From: Bdellovibrio sp. ZAP7
Lineage (GTDB): Bacteria; Bdellovibrionota; Bdellovibrionia; Bdellovibrionales; Bdellovibrionaceae
Reading direction: 5' to 3'
DNA: 64,000 nucleotides
Assembly (NCBI RefSeq): GCF_006874645.1
Contig: NZ_CP030082.1
Span: 3,348,001 to 3,412,000 of the forward strand
A model generated the notes under the pieces. That model had not been told where the DNA came from, searched no databases, and saw only the letters and a list, made by a program, of their open reading frames with translations. Below are positions 8,886 to 19,282 of this stretch, piece by piece (the stretch's first letter is position 1; every line of letters starts with the position of its first letter). The position numbers and the translations under genes are program-made.

Positions 8886-9272
8886 ATGACCGTAGCTATC
8901 ACAATCGTTTTTATCGCTATTTGCCTCGTAGAAATCGTTCTTATAATCAAAGAAGTTCACCGAACAACAACGAACACTTTGTCGAAAATTGAATCTCCAG
9001 AGCTCATCAGTGAGACTCAAGTCCTCGCTGAAAAACTGGCAGTTACCACTCAAAAATTGGAAGAGGCGCAAAGAGAAATTCAAGGTATCAATGTGCTTTG
9101 GAATAAAAGTTTACAAGTAGAACAACGCCTACGGGCTGATCTAGAAATTGCAAAAGTGCAGCTGACATATCTGGCTCAAACGCTTTTAAAAGCTAAGTCG
9201 GGTAAAACACAAACAGCTTACTGGACTGAAAATGAAAAAGCATCCCATCTTATCCAAAAGGATTTCATGTAA
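8886..9272 (+). CDS. Small membrane protein with coiled coil, unknown function
   Basis: Start placed at ATG 8886, 8 bases after AAGGA; ATGs at 8841 and 8877 lack a good site. The 128-residue product has one N-terminal membrane helix (about 2-23) and then a long coiled coil (ETQVLAEKLAVTTQKLEEAQ and following). No family is recognised. It faces away from motA across a 159-bp divergent promoter region and ends 5 bp before the stop codon of the 413-residue gene on the other strand. Its position between motAB and the adhesin operon suggests, but does not prove, a role with them. Confidence 0.6.
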   Translation: MTVAITIVFIAICLVEIVLIIKEVHRTTTNTLSKIESPELISETQVLAEKLAVTTQKLEEAQREIQGINVLWNKSLQVEQRLRADLEIAKVQLTYLAQTLLKAKSGKTQTAYWTENEKASHLIQKDFM

Positions 9273-9277
9273 ATCGG

Positions 9278-10519
9278 TCATTTACATTCAATGACTGAAT
9301 ATCCCGCTCCGTCTTTGTTGTTCGCTGCTAACAGATGACGCTGTCCTGGCAATACCACCCACATCTGCTGATGCGCCAAAGAGTTTCTTAAAAATGGATC
9401 CTCAATCTCGTAACTTTGCTTGGTGCCTTCTGCAGTCACGTGTGTTAGGAGAAATCTATCAAAGAAATAGTAGCTTTTATAGCGCTCCGCCACCCAATAA
9501 CCATTTACTTTTTTGGATTCCTCTAACGAATAGTCACCACGAAATGCTAAAGGCTCCGCTGTCATGATGAAGGGAGCATCCGCCCGATTGTTCGCCAAAT
9601 CAGAGAGTTTAAAGAGCTTCCATTGTTCGGTGCGATCCAACCAGCCACTGACTTTAACGCCGAATACGTTTTCTTTGCTTACTACGAAATCAGCAAGACC
9701 GTCTTTTAGTGGAAATAATGGCAAGGGATCTAACTTGAATTTATCGACCGCCACATTATAGAGACTCAGCGTGCCTGACATTCCAGAAGAAAAGCCCATC
9801 AGACCGTCGTCCACGCGTAAGCGTGCATGACGATTTTCGGCGAGTTGATTACACTGCCCCACACCCAAACTGCTATCCGGGTCCACAACCATCAAAGTGT
9901 CAGGAGAACGCCCCACACCTTTGGGAACATAGTCCGACAGACGTCGTAATTCATAAAAACCAATTTGGCCCTTGGAGTTTGCAAAGACCACATTATCGCG
10001 ATTCACTCGGTGAATGCGAACATCCTCTGACCAGTTGCCAGTGCAAAGCCCTAAATTGGATTTTTCCAAAACTTTGTTCTTATTTAAGTTTACGGCAACG
10101 ATTTGTCCCAGATTGCTGCGAATAAAAGCCCAGTCTTTGTTTGTTTCCGCCAACTGAAACTCTTCTGCACCTGAATTCTTTAACAAACTAGCATGACGGG
10201 CATTAAGATCCCAATAAGGCTGTGCATCTTCGGCAAACCCCATTTTTCCAATGAGCCATCCATCTTTATTTTCAGTCAGACCCGCAATCATATACTGACC
10301 CTCTGGAGTGATATACAGATGGGTCAATAAACCCATCTTTTGATCTCCCACCTTGATTGGCCCGGAGTATTTAACCTGGCACTGTAAAGGCACGCCTGCA
10401 CTCTTAGGCAAGTTCTCAAACAAGATTACAAACAGCAGAACCAACGACAAAAATATCGCCGAGAACACCGGAAATTTAATCAACAAAGGAATCTTTTTTA
10501 CTTTATTCATCACAGTCAC
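9278..10519 (-). CDS. Membrane-anchored extracytoplasmic protein, last gene of adhesin operon
   Basis: The 413-residue product has a short basic N-terminus, one membrane helix (about residues 15-34), and a beta-rich region with repeated YITPEGQYMIAGL- and DNVVFANSKGQIGFYEL-like segments that suggest a beta-propeller outside the inner membrane. No family is recognised. The first codon is GTG (10517-10519), overlapping the upstream TGA; ATG 10508-10510 is an equally good start three codons later. The overlap ties it to the VWA gene, and it is the last gene of the operon that begins with the FG-GAP lipoproteins. Confidence 0.65.
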   Translation of the reverse strand: MTVMNKVKKIPLLIKFPVFSAIFLSLVLLFVILFENLPKSAGVPLQCQVKYSGPIKVGDQKMGLLTHLYITPEGQYMIAGLTENKDGWLIGKMGFAEDAQPYWDLNARHASLLKNSGAEEFQLAETNKDWAFIRSNLGQIVAVNLNKNKVLEKSNLGLCTGNWSEDVRIHRVNRDNVVFANSKGQIGFYELRRLSDYVPKGVGRSPDTLMVVDPDSSLGVGQCNQLAENRHARLRVDDGLMGFSSGMSGTLSLYNVAVDKFKLDPLPLFPLKDGLADFVVSKENVFGVKVSGWLDRTEQWKLFKLSDLANNRADAPFIMTAEPLAFRGDYSLEESKKVNGYWVAERYKSYYFFDRFLLTHVTAEGTKQSYEIEDPFLRNSLAHQQMWVVLPGQRHLLAANNKDGAGYSVIECK

Positions 10520-11877
10520 TTCTTAACCTTTGAGCACTGAAGCTTCACAACTTCCTTGTTTGAGCCCATAATGATGTCTTTAAAAATACATTTATCATCG
10601 ACACGAATTTCATAAACACCCTTACCCAGAACCAGCGGGAAATTCGTCACGTGATTTCCCATCATGATGCCCCGGTTACCGAAGACATAGATGCCCTTCA
10701 CCTGAGGATCCTCGACATAAGCGACACCGGCTTCCTCGATGGTATATTCGTATTCCGCATTCGGCACCACGAGGTAGTTATTCACGACTTTTTCATAAAA
10801 AGGATCTCGATAAAATCGGAAGTTCCATTTTCCTGGTGGCAATGACACAACGGTGTCACTATTAAAGCGTTTTACCACCTTACGGTTTTTATTCAGAAGT
10901 TCCACCTTCATCAGGCCGTCAATAAAGTTCGCTTTAAACTTGGCTTCACCCTTCACTTTCAAGGTAACCTTTTTATTTGGCGGGACTATAAATTCCTTAA
11001 AGCGATATTTTGGTTTCAAATTCACGACCGCATAATACCTGCCCGCAGGAACCTGAATCCCATAGGACGCCTGGAAACGACGATAGATTTCATTGGGAGT
11101 TTCAGCACGGAACAACATCACCGTGGCTTGCGGCTCCGGGCTGTCGACAAAAAGATTCTTATTGGGATTCAAGTCTTTATCTAGATCTTCGAACAATTTG
11201 TCCAATTGCTCTTCGTCGTCAGCCTGGTGAAGATCGCCGATACACTTTAGCTTTTGCAAAGTTTCCTGTTGTCCTTGCAGCCCAAATGCCACGACAAAGA
11301 ACTTCAAATCCACATTCTTCTTTTTGAGCTCTTCAGAAAGTTTGCAGGGATCTTTGCCACAGGTTTCCTCCCCATCTGTAAATATCACCACGCGCTTAGG
11401 GCCGTCGTACATTTCCAAATCCTTGTAAGCATCTTTCATAGAATCATAAAGAGGTGTCATGCCCACTGGATCCATAGACTTTACCATTCCTTCGATAAGA
11501 CCTAACTTGGCATTACCAGGTGGAATTGCCAAATAGTTATCCTTACAATCTTTTTTGCGACGTGAGCCAATGACTCGCATGCCACTGGAGGTTTTTTCTG
11601 TCCACTGAGATACTAGGTAGCGGGACAATAGTTTCTTCATCACAAAGATCTTGGTTTTCTTTGCCGTTAGAATTTGGCCCATCGATCCCGAGCTGTCGAT
11701 AATGTATTCCACCAAAGGGGTCGGTACGCCATCCAGCTGGCCCAGATCCGCAGTTCCCTGTTCACTGACGGGAATCTTTGTTGGATCAAAATCAAATTTG
11801 TCCAATTCTTCGGCACCAAATGCCGAAGCTACAGAAAATCCCAATAAAAGAGTCAAGCAAATGGCTTTAATCATCAT
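10516..11877 (-). CDS. Secreted von Willebrand factor A domain protein with intact MIDAS
   Basis: The 453-residue product has a signal peptide (cleavage expected after SAFGA). The VWA domain spans about 55-245 and shows a complete metal-ion-dependent adhesion site: D61-x-S63-x-S65 in DSSGSMG, T141 in GMTPLYDSM and D168 in IFTDGEE. Residues 250-453 are beta-rich, with sequences such as VPAGRYYAVVNL and LPPGKWNFRFYRD, suggesting several small sandwich domains. VWA domains bind protein ligands through the metal; in Myxococcus the VWA adhesin CglB acts in gliding. It overlaps the genes on both sides by 4 bp. Mature protein location (periplasm or surface) is not clear, as there is no lipobox. Confidence 0.85.
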   Translation of the reverse strand: MMIKAICLTLLLGFSVASAFGAEELDKFDFDPTKIPVSEQGTADLGQLDGVPTPLVEYIIDSSGSMGQILTAKKTKIFVMKKLLSRYLVSQWTEKTSSGMRVIGSRRKKDCKDNYLAIPPGNAKLGLIEGMVKSMDPVGMTPLYDSMKDAYKDLEMYDGPKRVVIFTDGEETCGKDPCKLSEELKKKNVDLKFFVVAFGLQGQQETLQKLKCIGDLHQADDEEQLDKLFEDLDKDLNPNKNLFVDSPEPQATVMLFRAETPNEIYRRFQASYGIQVPAGRYYAVVNLKPKYRFKEFIVPPNKKVTLKVKGEAKFKANFIDGLMKVELLNKNRKVVKRFNSDTVVSLPPGKWNFRFYRDPFYEKVVNNYLVVPNAEYEYTIEEAGVAYVEDPQVKGIYVFGNRGIMMGNHVTNFPLVLGKGVYEIRVDDKCIFKDIIMGSNKEVVKLQCSKVKK

Positions 11878-13067
11878 CTCGTCTTCATTAGTTTGCTAAC
11901 AAAATCATCCAAACGGAGACCTAACATCACTTTAAGATACGACTGACTTTCACTGTAGGATTGCCCCACGGGAATGACGTAAGCTCCGTCGGATGCACTC
12001 TTTGTATCACCAGAGAAACTCATTTCTGCCTGGGATAAAGCATAACTCACATCCAGCGAATAACGTTTTAACCACGGAATAAACGGAACATAGAACAAGG
12101 CCGTTGCACCCACTTTAATTTCCATCATAGTGCCCGAGGAGGTGGCGCCGCGACTTACGGAACCATCGGTCACGTTATAACTCGGGAAATAGTTCAAATC
12201 GCAATAGACACGATTGAATTTCCAACCCATCCCTTTTTCCGTCTTATATAAATTGTCCGAGAAGAGATAATGAAAGTTCACTCCCAATCCCAAGCCGGAA
12301 GACTGTGAAGATAAAACATACTCATCTTCGTTCGTCGTAATAAATTTATTCCCGACGGAGATCAGCTTTAAGGTGGGACGTAGCTCTTTCCAAATCGGCA
12401 GCATACGATAGTGCAACGACATGCGCGTTTCTTCTGCCGTCGTGGGACGATCTTCCCGGTAATAAGATTTTACCGGAATTCCAGCACTGGAGGATTGATA
12501 CTCGAACCCGTATCTCCACAGCATGTCGATATACCAAAGAAAATGCATCTCGGTAAATTTGAAGTCATAGACTTTGTATTGGTTCGCCTGATTGGGAGAC
12601 TGACTTTCAAAATGCCCCTGATAAATTCCCATTTCAAAAATCATATACCCTGGCTCATAGGGATCTGCTTGCTCAACGATGGGAATATCTGGTGGCTGAG
12701 GGAAAAGAGGATCATCTGGCGGCGGTTTCAGTTTCGACAAACTGACAACCCAATCGCGAGCTTTAGGAATTTTGGAAATCGAAGGGCCTTCCATCACGAC
12801 CAGAAGCTCATTGTTTTGAACGGTTTCAGCGCCTCCACGGGCTATCACCTCGACGTCATCGCCCTGAACACGCAGGACGACCACCAAATCACCCACGGCC
12901 ACGCGATTGCTGCGAGCCAAAAAGACCACGTCGTCCATCACGCGACGCACGGGAACTGCATTCTTTTTGATGAAGTCGATGTTGATCCAGCTACTGGCCA
13001 AGGCCGGTTCGCTTAGGCAAAAAGACATCCATGTTGCCATCATTAAGATGATAAAAATCCTTTTCAT
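11874..13067 (-). CDS. Probable outer-membrane barrel protein with N-terminal periplasmic domain
   Basis: The 397-residue product has a signal peptide (cleavage near ALASS). A small beta domain follows at about 26-105 (VAVGDLVVVLRVQGDDVEVIARG), reminiscent of FlgT/SH3-like modules, then a Pro/Asp-rich linker (KPPPDDPLFPQPPD). From about 135 onward long amphipathic strands suggest an outer-membrane barrel. ATG follows directly on the TAA of the 2063-residue lipoprotein gene, and the end overlaps the VWA gene by 4 bp. It may be the outer-membrane anchor or exit point for its large neighbours; that is inference. Confidence 0.62.
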   Translation of the reverse strand: MKRIFIILMMATWMSFCLSEPALASSWINIDFIKKNAVPVRRVMDDVVFLARSNRVAVGDLVVVLRVQGDDVEVIARGGAETVQNNELLVVMEGPSISKIPKARDWVVSLSKLKPPPDDPLFPQPPDIPIVEQADPYEPGYMIFEMGIYQGHFESQSPNQANQYKVYDFKFTEMHFLWYIDMLWRYGFEYQSSSAGIPVKSYYREDRPTTAEETRMSLHYRMLPIWKELRPTLKLISVGNKFITTNEDEYVLSSQSSGLGLGVNFHYLFSDNLYKTEKGMGWKFNRVYCDLNYFPSYNVTDGSVSRGATSSGTMMEIKVGATALFYVPFIPWLKRYSLDVSYALSQAEMSFSGDTKSASDGAYVIPVGQSYSESQSYLKVMLGLRLDDFVSKLMKTR

Positions 13068-16000
13068 TTATTTTGCTCTGAAAACCTTTCCTTTGCTTCG
13101 GCTGATCAATAAGATCTGCCCTGAATCGTAACTCGCAATACTTGAGATCGGCGCCTGTGCGGCACTGACGTAAACGTGATTGTCGTTAAGATCAATTGTG
13201 AAAACTTGGTTGGCGCCTTCCATCGTTCCGATCAACAGACGATCTGCCGCCCTTAAAACCAAACGTCGACCGGCACCAGGGACGTCAAATGCCGAAGCAT
13301 TCAACTCGTTTACCCCGATATACTGCATACTACCCGTCGTAGGTGTTGAAGAACTGCCATCAGGGAATGTTACGACTCCGCCTGTACCACTTAACAGTGC
13401 ATAGACGCGGTTGGTGATGGAATCATACACCACATCTGTCGGCTTACAGTCTTCATGCCCTACCACGCCATCAAATACAGGCAACGTTGCGACCAATGAA
13501 GGAGTTCCTCCACTGCGGGCTGCCGTCACACTGAAGACATAAATTTTGTGAGCAATAGACGGACTCGTCTGTTGGGTGGTCACATACAGGCGATCAATGG
13601 CCCGATTCAACGTCATACCTGTGATCTTTGAAGTTCCAAAACTGTACACCGTCTTAGGATTGTCTGGCGTCAAATAATCGTAATACAAAACATTCTGCGA
13701 ATCGGAGGCATAGAAAGTATATGCCGAGTCCATCGAAGCCGTGATACGCGAATCTGAATAATAAGGACTTGTATAAAGCTGAGTGGGACAGTCACCGGAA
13801 CATTTGTTGCTACCGCTCAGTGTGAGTGCGGTTAGATCTCCATTCAGGATATGCAAAGCTTCGGTCGTCAACCCAAAAGGCCCACCGCGTGCTACCTGCG
13901 ATGTCATCAACATATCATAACCCGTCCCAACAGGGTTGATCGCCACGCGACGAGTGGAAGCACCTGTCAACCATGGCAATGACTCCGTAAAGTTCCATGG
14001 GGGGATCGTCACGGTACCATTTGGTTTAGCGACCACTCCATTCACACTCAACAAATCCCACAGAAAGTGCCTTGTAAAAGAACCCGATAGATAACTTCCG
14101 TAAATGATCAAATGATCCTGATAGCTCGTACCTTGTGAGATGCCATAAGGGATTTCACCACTCCACGTGACATTCAAAGGGGTCGTGGCTGGCAAACTCT
14201 CTGCTCGAGCTGCCGTTAAATCAAAAATCGATTCCCCCAGCAGATAAGTATTTTTAACTTTCACACTCCATGTGCGTGAAACGGTATAGTTACCATCTGT
14301 CACGTCCACTCGAACGGAGAATTCTCCTGCAGTTTTAGGTCCACTGCCGTCCACGTCAACTGAACCGTCCGTATCCAGTGGTTTGAAAATGTACGAAGGC
14401 CCTTCGTCGTATTTCAGTACATCATTCACATACCAACGATAGAACAAAGAATCATTGGTATTAGGATCCGTCGCATTCACCAAGAAGTTCAATGAAGCTT
14501 TTTCGGAAATCAAAACTGAATCTGAGGATGGAATGACAGAATTAATAACTGGCGGCTCCTCAAGAGGAGAGATCGCACTTTGAACCTTCAAATAAAAGTG
14601 CGCGGCATCCGTTTCCCCCGTAACAGAGTCACGAACCTGAACACGGACCAGGCTGCCCGCGCCGTTAGTCGACGTCAAATCTGTCGTATAGTTTGGAACC
14701 CAAGAAATAACTCCCGTTGTTGGATCAATACACATGCCATTTATTTCGCCACAGGCGCGAGGAGAATTTAAAAGTGAATACTCCAGTGGATTTTTCTGCG
14801 AGTTGTTCACCAGTACTTCATATCTAAATGGATATGACCCCATACTTGCTGCAGTCTGGGGCATGAAATGAACTGGAATATTGCTGACATCGACACGAGG
14901 ACTGATCAAGAATACCGGCGCAACAACTGTGATTTGCAATGGGGCCGAACTGATCGCCCGACTCAAAATAGTTCCGTCACGATCTACATCCCCGTTGTCA
15001 CTCACATTCAGCTCGGCAGAATAAATACCTATGTGACCACGTTGCGGACACCATTCCATTTGATATTTCTGACGAAGGACACCCGATACCAGCTCCGGTG
15101 CACCCACGGGACTGAATTTAGGAACCGCAAGATCGGTATTCAGAACACTACTGCTGTAACATGGACTCACTGTGCGATTTTTATCGTAGGAGCTATCAAA
15201 TGCTACTAATTCAGAAGCAAATGTTGTCGTCGTAGCATGACAGATATAAGGATCAGAAGAACCCGAATCCAAAACTGCATTTTGCAATGGATTGCCATTA
15301 CTATCACGGCAAATGGATAGCAACGTCGAGAATGTCCCTCCCTGAGGAATATAGGCGTCATTATCGTAAAGATAGAATTCCTTTTTCACATAAGTATCGG
15401 CAAAAACTCGAACCTGGTTGTCCGTCGCCATTTGGCCGATGGAAGGAATCTGATTTTTATTGATCACACGAATTTTGTAATAGCCATAAATCGTTTGCGT
15501 CAAATCGGGTGAGGACTTGGCGTCATAGATCTTCATCTTGACGACAAATCCCGCCGAACCAGAAAACTTTTTAGATTCCTGATCCGTAGGCGTCCAAGAA
15601 ATTCTCGCCGTCGTCTTGCTGCCTGCCGTTGCTGTCAGGTCTACGACCTTATCCACGCTCACACTCAGCCCCGGAGGTCGCGTCACCCAGGTATTGGTTT
15701 TCAAATCATAAACCTGAGGATCCAATTCAAAATTGGTCGTCTTAAGTTCAATCCCTTTATTGGTATCTTTCGTATAAAGATTGTAGTAGCCCGCAACGCC
15801 TTCTTCGTAATCTCCCAGATAGACTGGATTCGAAGTGGATGCCCCCAAGCCGGCACTCAAGGTCGTAAAAGAGCTGTCTGTCAAAATAGACGGATGATTA
15901 ATCTCATTTACCACAAGAGTAATATTAGTCGTCCACGAGGTGGCCGACGTCCACGTATCAGGGTTTCCTTTATTCATGATTTCATTGACTGTCAGTTTGA

Positions 16001-19000
16001 ATGAAAATGTGCCTGACAAATCGGCCGTTACCGGGTGATAGCGCAAATAACATTTATTGGTGTTAAAATACTTACGCCCCGAAGATGGATGTGTCGATAG
16101 CAGATTCGAAGCGGAAGTCGGCACACACTTATTAGCGCAAGTGGTTCCCGCATTTCCCGCATCACGGCAAAGATCCCAAGTCCCCGTCGGTGCCGCTCCC
16201 GAGGCGGTGATGCTATAGGAATAAGTGTCGCGGCGATCATAGGGATACCAATAGTTGGTAATTCCATAAAGTGGACTCGGAACCTCAGAATAGTTATCTG
16301 AAACCTCGATTGCTCCGTTGGTCAACTCGACACCCTCGTAGGCTTGTATGACTGGATCAGTGATCAATTTAGACGGCACATTCAAATGAGTGTAGTTATA
16401 GGTCATGGTCCTATAGGCAGGATAACCAATATTATTGGTTCGACGAACCCAAACCCCCGTAACGGATGCGGTACCGGCATTCATAGTCACCACACTCATT
16501 GTCTCGTATAGGGTGCGATTGGCCGTCATGATTTTCGTGCCCACCGGTAAAGTAAAGGAGGTCGTTGTACTGGTGCGGGTAAAATTCACCAAGCCCTCCA
16601 TATCAAAGGACGTAGGATTCGTAACTTTCAAGGTCGCGGCGGCGGCGGGCAAAGTGTCATAGAAGACATTGATCGTATTTGCTGCTGGCTTTTCACCATC
16701 CAATGCACGCACTGTAAACTTACGCGCCGTTGGCGTCACAAAATTCGGTTCAACAAATATGGATGTCAGATCATAGTTTGTAAGCTTGGAAACCGATTTT
16801 GCCGTGAAAGAAAATCCTGCCGGTTCACTGGGAGCCGGAGACACATAAGAAATGGCTAAAGCCGTGCCCGCTGGGAGCTCCGTATAAATTCGCCAAACTG
16901 GGACCGTCACAGACAGAGTTCCAATAGGCATCACAACGGCAGCGGGCACTTCAAACTTAACACTGTTCACAAATGTCGATCCCGAAGACTCCGCGGTCTT
17001 CACGATCGTACCGGCCGGGATGGTTAATGCCACCGTCGCCGTTGCGCGAGAGAATGTCACTGTCCCTTTCAGGTCTATGGCGGCGGAATTCGTAACGCTC
17101 AGGCCGGCAATAGGACTTTCGAATACCGTAATTTTCCCAGCAGGAACATCTGTGGTATCGGGCACGACCGGAACATAAAGCAACCAATCTTGGGGTTGCA
17201 CAACAACGTCGTAATATGTTTTGAATTTCTGAATATATCCTGCGGTCGTCGAGGTTAGGACAGTTCCTTTTTTTATTGTCGTTGCAGCCGTCGGTCTGCC
17301 CGTCAATGCGCTGGAACGTTCGAATGTAACATAGCCAGCCCCTCCCCACCATTCGGTATCCCAACGACCACGAACACACAAAGTTCCTGAATTTTTACGA
17401 TAGGTGGGCTCTGTCTGAGTGACATTTTGCTTTAACAACAGAGGCTGTGATGTTCCGCAATCGGCAAGAAGCTTTAAAAAGTCATAACTGGAGTTTGCGG
17501 CAAAACCAAAAGCTTCGACCCACAAAGATCCACCATCTTTGTCTGAACTTGTGAAATTTGTATTCGATCCTGCGGATACATAAGTCAAAGCAGCAGAGAC
17601 GTCAGAGCCACCCAAACAAGGCTTGGTATTACGATCTTGAGATGTAAAATTCAAAGTGATCGCTGAAGCCACTCCCCCATGATTGTCTTTTGCGACAATG
17701 ATGAAAGTGCCAGTTTTCACGGAGTGGGTTGGCTTCCAATCATAGATATAACGAAGACCGCCAGCAATGGGTGTCTCGGAAACCTTAGTCATATAGGACG
17801 CCAAAGTCCCCGAGGTCGCAATGGAGACAACATCTTCAGGGTTGGGCGTCGGTGTCACCAAATTATCTGGATCGACGATATCAAAATAGAAACGATACGG
17901 AGGCACACCGTCTGGAACTTCAAGAGCACAATAGTCGTACTCGTAGGGATCATTATAAACGACTTTTGCACCAGCCGTACCATCCACCAAATAGGGAGCT
18001 CGATTACTATCACCCACATTGAGGTTCAAAGTTGCAATTGTAATTCCTGAAGACTCATCCGTAAATGCCAAGGCCACCGTTGCTGATTTTTTTAAAGCAT
18101 CTCTGTTTGTCGGCGTCCAACGCAACTCAATTTCATTAGCACCATCGATCTGGGCGGGGGCCGCAACTCCGTTAATAGTAATGGTGCTTGAATCAACTAT
18201 GGGTTCTAAAGAGACTGAGACTTTCTCTTTATCTGGGTCCTGGTATCCTATTTTACAAACCCATTCCTTATTCTCGGCGGCATCTAAGGAGCAGGTATGG
18301 GAATACTCAGGACGACGATTCACATTAGTTACGAAAACATTCCAATTGATGCGTGTGACTTTACCACCGTCGGAAAAAATCACCGACATTTGATAGGGAT
18401 CCACTCGCCCCTGCTCAAAATCAGGGATCCATTTTACGACACCGTCTTCACTGGCAACCGGTTTATTTTCAAAAGTCCAGGCATAGAATACTTCATCACC
18501 ATCGGGATCGCGAGCGGCCGCTCTCATGAGCAACGTCGCCATTTCATTCACGCTTTGATCAACCAGTTTAGTCGTGGCCTTGTCGTCGACAAGAGGAGGA
18601 CGATTGTCGATATTGAACGGAAACGGTTCGAAGGCAATATCACCATTGCTGTCAAAGTCGAACTTGATATTAAAATTTTTTAGAAATGTTAAGAACTGGG
18701 GATCACTCGACAAACCATTGCGCACAAAACGATATAAAAGGTCAGGACTAAAATCTGCGGCAATGCCGAACAAAGCCATGCGCTCTTTACGAAAGGCAAT
18801 GACAGCATCAGTAATTTGCTTCACTTCTTCGTATCTATAGGAACTCAACGCGCGATCTGGATACGAGGACAAAAGTGAAAACACCAATGTCGAATCCATA
18901 TCCACTTTATTTACCACATCTGGGAAAACAATCGCGTACCAAGGTGTGGAACGATACTCCATGACCACTTTAGCCACGGCGGATGACGTTAGGGTCAGAT

Positions 19001-19259
19001 TTTTTGGCAAGATCTGACGAACCAATTCAGGCTTTATATCCGTCGTCATATCCATCAAATTGCGGGTCTTTTTCTCCGCTGGTAGATACTCTGCCAAATA
19101 CAACGAATAGTGGTTTTCACCGACAACATTCACCGTACTCATATCCAGCTGAACCAATCCACCAGGTGGAATGATAATAGCGGATGACGAGCTTGTCTCT
19201 TCAAGACAGCCCCCCAGCGAAAGCACGGCAAGGAATATCAGCAAGTAACGTCCTATCAC
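13068..19259 (-). CDS. Giant surface lipoprotein with Ig/cadherin-like repeats and C-terminal propeller-like domain
   Basis: The 2063-residue product starts at GTG 19257-19259, preceded by AAGGGGAAGGG. The signal ends in lipobox LSLGGC (Cys18). Several Ig/cadherin-like modules carry the pattern ARDPDGDEVFYAWTF ... WIPDFEQG ... FSDGG ... NRRP and repeat with NRAP, NTKP and NQIP junctions. The region around 680-1000 is Thr/Val rich with shorter repeats. The last 350 residues or so (from about 1700) read like a beta-propeller of weak blades (LYTSPYYSDSRITASMDS; DRLYVTTQQ; NRVYALLSG). These features fit a long adhesive stalk on the cell surface. It lies 23 bp after the 1743-residue FG-GAP lipoprotein gene and abuts the barrel gene. 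Confidence 0.8.
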   Translation of the reverse strand: MIGRYLLIFLAVLSLGGCLEETSSSSAIIIPPGGLVQLDMSTVNVVGENHYSLYLAEYLPAEKKTRNLMDMTTDIKPELVRQILPKNLTLTSSAVAKVVMEYRSTPWYAIVFPDVVNKVDMDSTLVFSLLSSYPDRALSSYRYEEVKQITDAVIAFRKERMALFGIAADFSPDLLYRFVRNGLSSDPQFLTFLKNFNIKFDFDSNGDIAFEPFPFNIDNRPPLVDDKATTKLVDQSVNEMATLLMRAAARDPDGDEVFYAWTFENKPVASEDGVVKWIPDFEQGRVDPYQMSVIFSDGGKVTRINWNVFVTNVNRRPEYSHTCSLDAAENKEWVCKIGYQDPDKEKVSVSLEPIVDSSTITINGVAAPAQIDGANEIELRWTPTNRDALKKSATVALAFTDESSGITIATLNLNVGDSNRAPYLVDGTAGAKVVYNDPYEYDYCALEVPDGVPPYRFYFDIVDPDNLVTPTPNPEDVVSIATSGTLASYMTKVSETPIAGGLRYIYDWKPTHSVKTGTFIIVAKDNHGGVASAITLNFTSQDRNTKPCLGGSDVSAALTYVSAGSNTNFTSSDKDGGSLWVEAFGFAANSSYDFLKLLADCGTSQPLLLKQNVTQTEPTYRKNSGTLCVRGRWDTEWWGGAGYVTFERSSALTGRPTAATTIKKGTVLTSTTAGYIQKFKTYYDVVVQPQDWLLYVPVVPDTTDVPAGKITVFESPIAGLSVTNSAAIDLKGTVTFSRATATVALTIPAGTIVKTAESSGSTFVNSVKFEVPAAVVMPIGTLSVTVPVWRIYTELPAGTALAISYVSPAPSEPAGFSFTAKSVSKLTNYDLTSIFVEPNFVTPTARKFTVRALDGEKPAANTINVFYDTLPAAAATLKVTNPTSFDMEGLVNFTRTSTTTSFTLPVGTKIMTANRTLYETMSVVTMNAGTASVTGVWVRRTNNIGYPAYRTMTYNYTHLNVPSKLITDPVIQAYEGVELTNGAIEVSDNYSEVPSPLYGITNYWYPYDRRDTYSYSITASGAAPTGTWDLCRDAGNAGTTCANKCVPTSASNLLSTHPSSGRKYFNTNKCYLRYHPVTADLSGTFSFKLTVNEIMNKGNPDTWTSATSWTTNITLVVNEINHPSILTDSSFTTLSAGLGASTSNPVYLGDYEEGVAGYYNLYTKDTNKGIELKTTNFELDPQVYDLKTNTWVTRPPGLSVSVDKVVDLTATAGSKTTARISWTPTDQESKKFSGSAGFVVKMKIYDAKSSPDLTQTIYGYYKIRVINKNQIPSIGQMATDNQVRVFADTYVKKEFYLYDNDAYIPQGGTFSTLLSICRDSNGNPLQNAVLDSGSSDPYICHATTTTFASELVAFDSSYDKNRTVSPCYSSSVLNTDLAVPKFSPVGAPELVSGVLRQKYQMEWCPQRGHIGIYSAELNVSDNGDVDRDGTILSRAISSAPLQITVVAPVFLISPRVDVSNIPVHFMPQTAASMGSYPFRYEVLVNNSQKNPLEYSLLNSPRACGEINGMCIDPTTGVISWVPNYTTDLTSTNGAGSLVRVQVRDSVTGETDAAHFYLKVQSAISPLEEPPVINSVIPSSDSVLISEKASLNFLVNATDPNTNDSLFYRWYVNDVLKYDEGPSYIFKPLDTDGSVDVDGSGPKTAGEFSVRVDVTDGNYTVSRTWSVKVKNTYLLGESIFDLTAARAESLPATTPLNVTWSGEIPYGISQGTSYQDHLIIYGSYLSGSFTRHFLWDLLSVNGVVAKPNGTVTIPPWNFTESLPWLTGASTRRVAINPVGTGYDMLMTSQVARGGPFGLTTEALHILNGDLTALTLSGSNKCSGDCPTQLYTSPYYSDSRITASMDSAYTFYASDSQNVLYYDYLTPDNPKTVYSFGTSKITGMTLNRAIDRLYVTTQQTSPSIAHKIYVFSVTAARSGGTPSLVATLPVFDGVVGHEDCKPTDVVYDSITNRVYALLSGTGGVVTFPDGSSSTPTTGSMQYIGVNELNASAFDVPGAGRRLVLRAADRLLIGTMEGANQVFTIDLNDNHVYVSAAQAPISSIASYDSGQILLISRSKGKVFRAK

Positions 19260-19282
19260 AAGACCCTTCCCCTTAAAAACTT

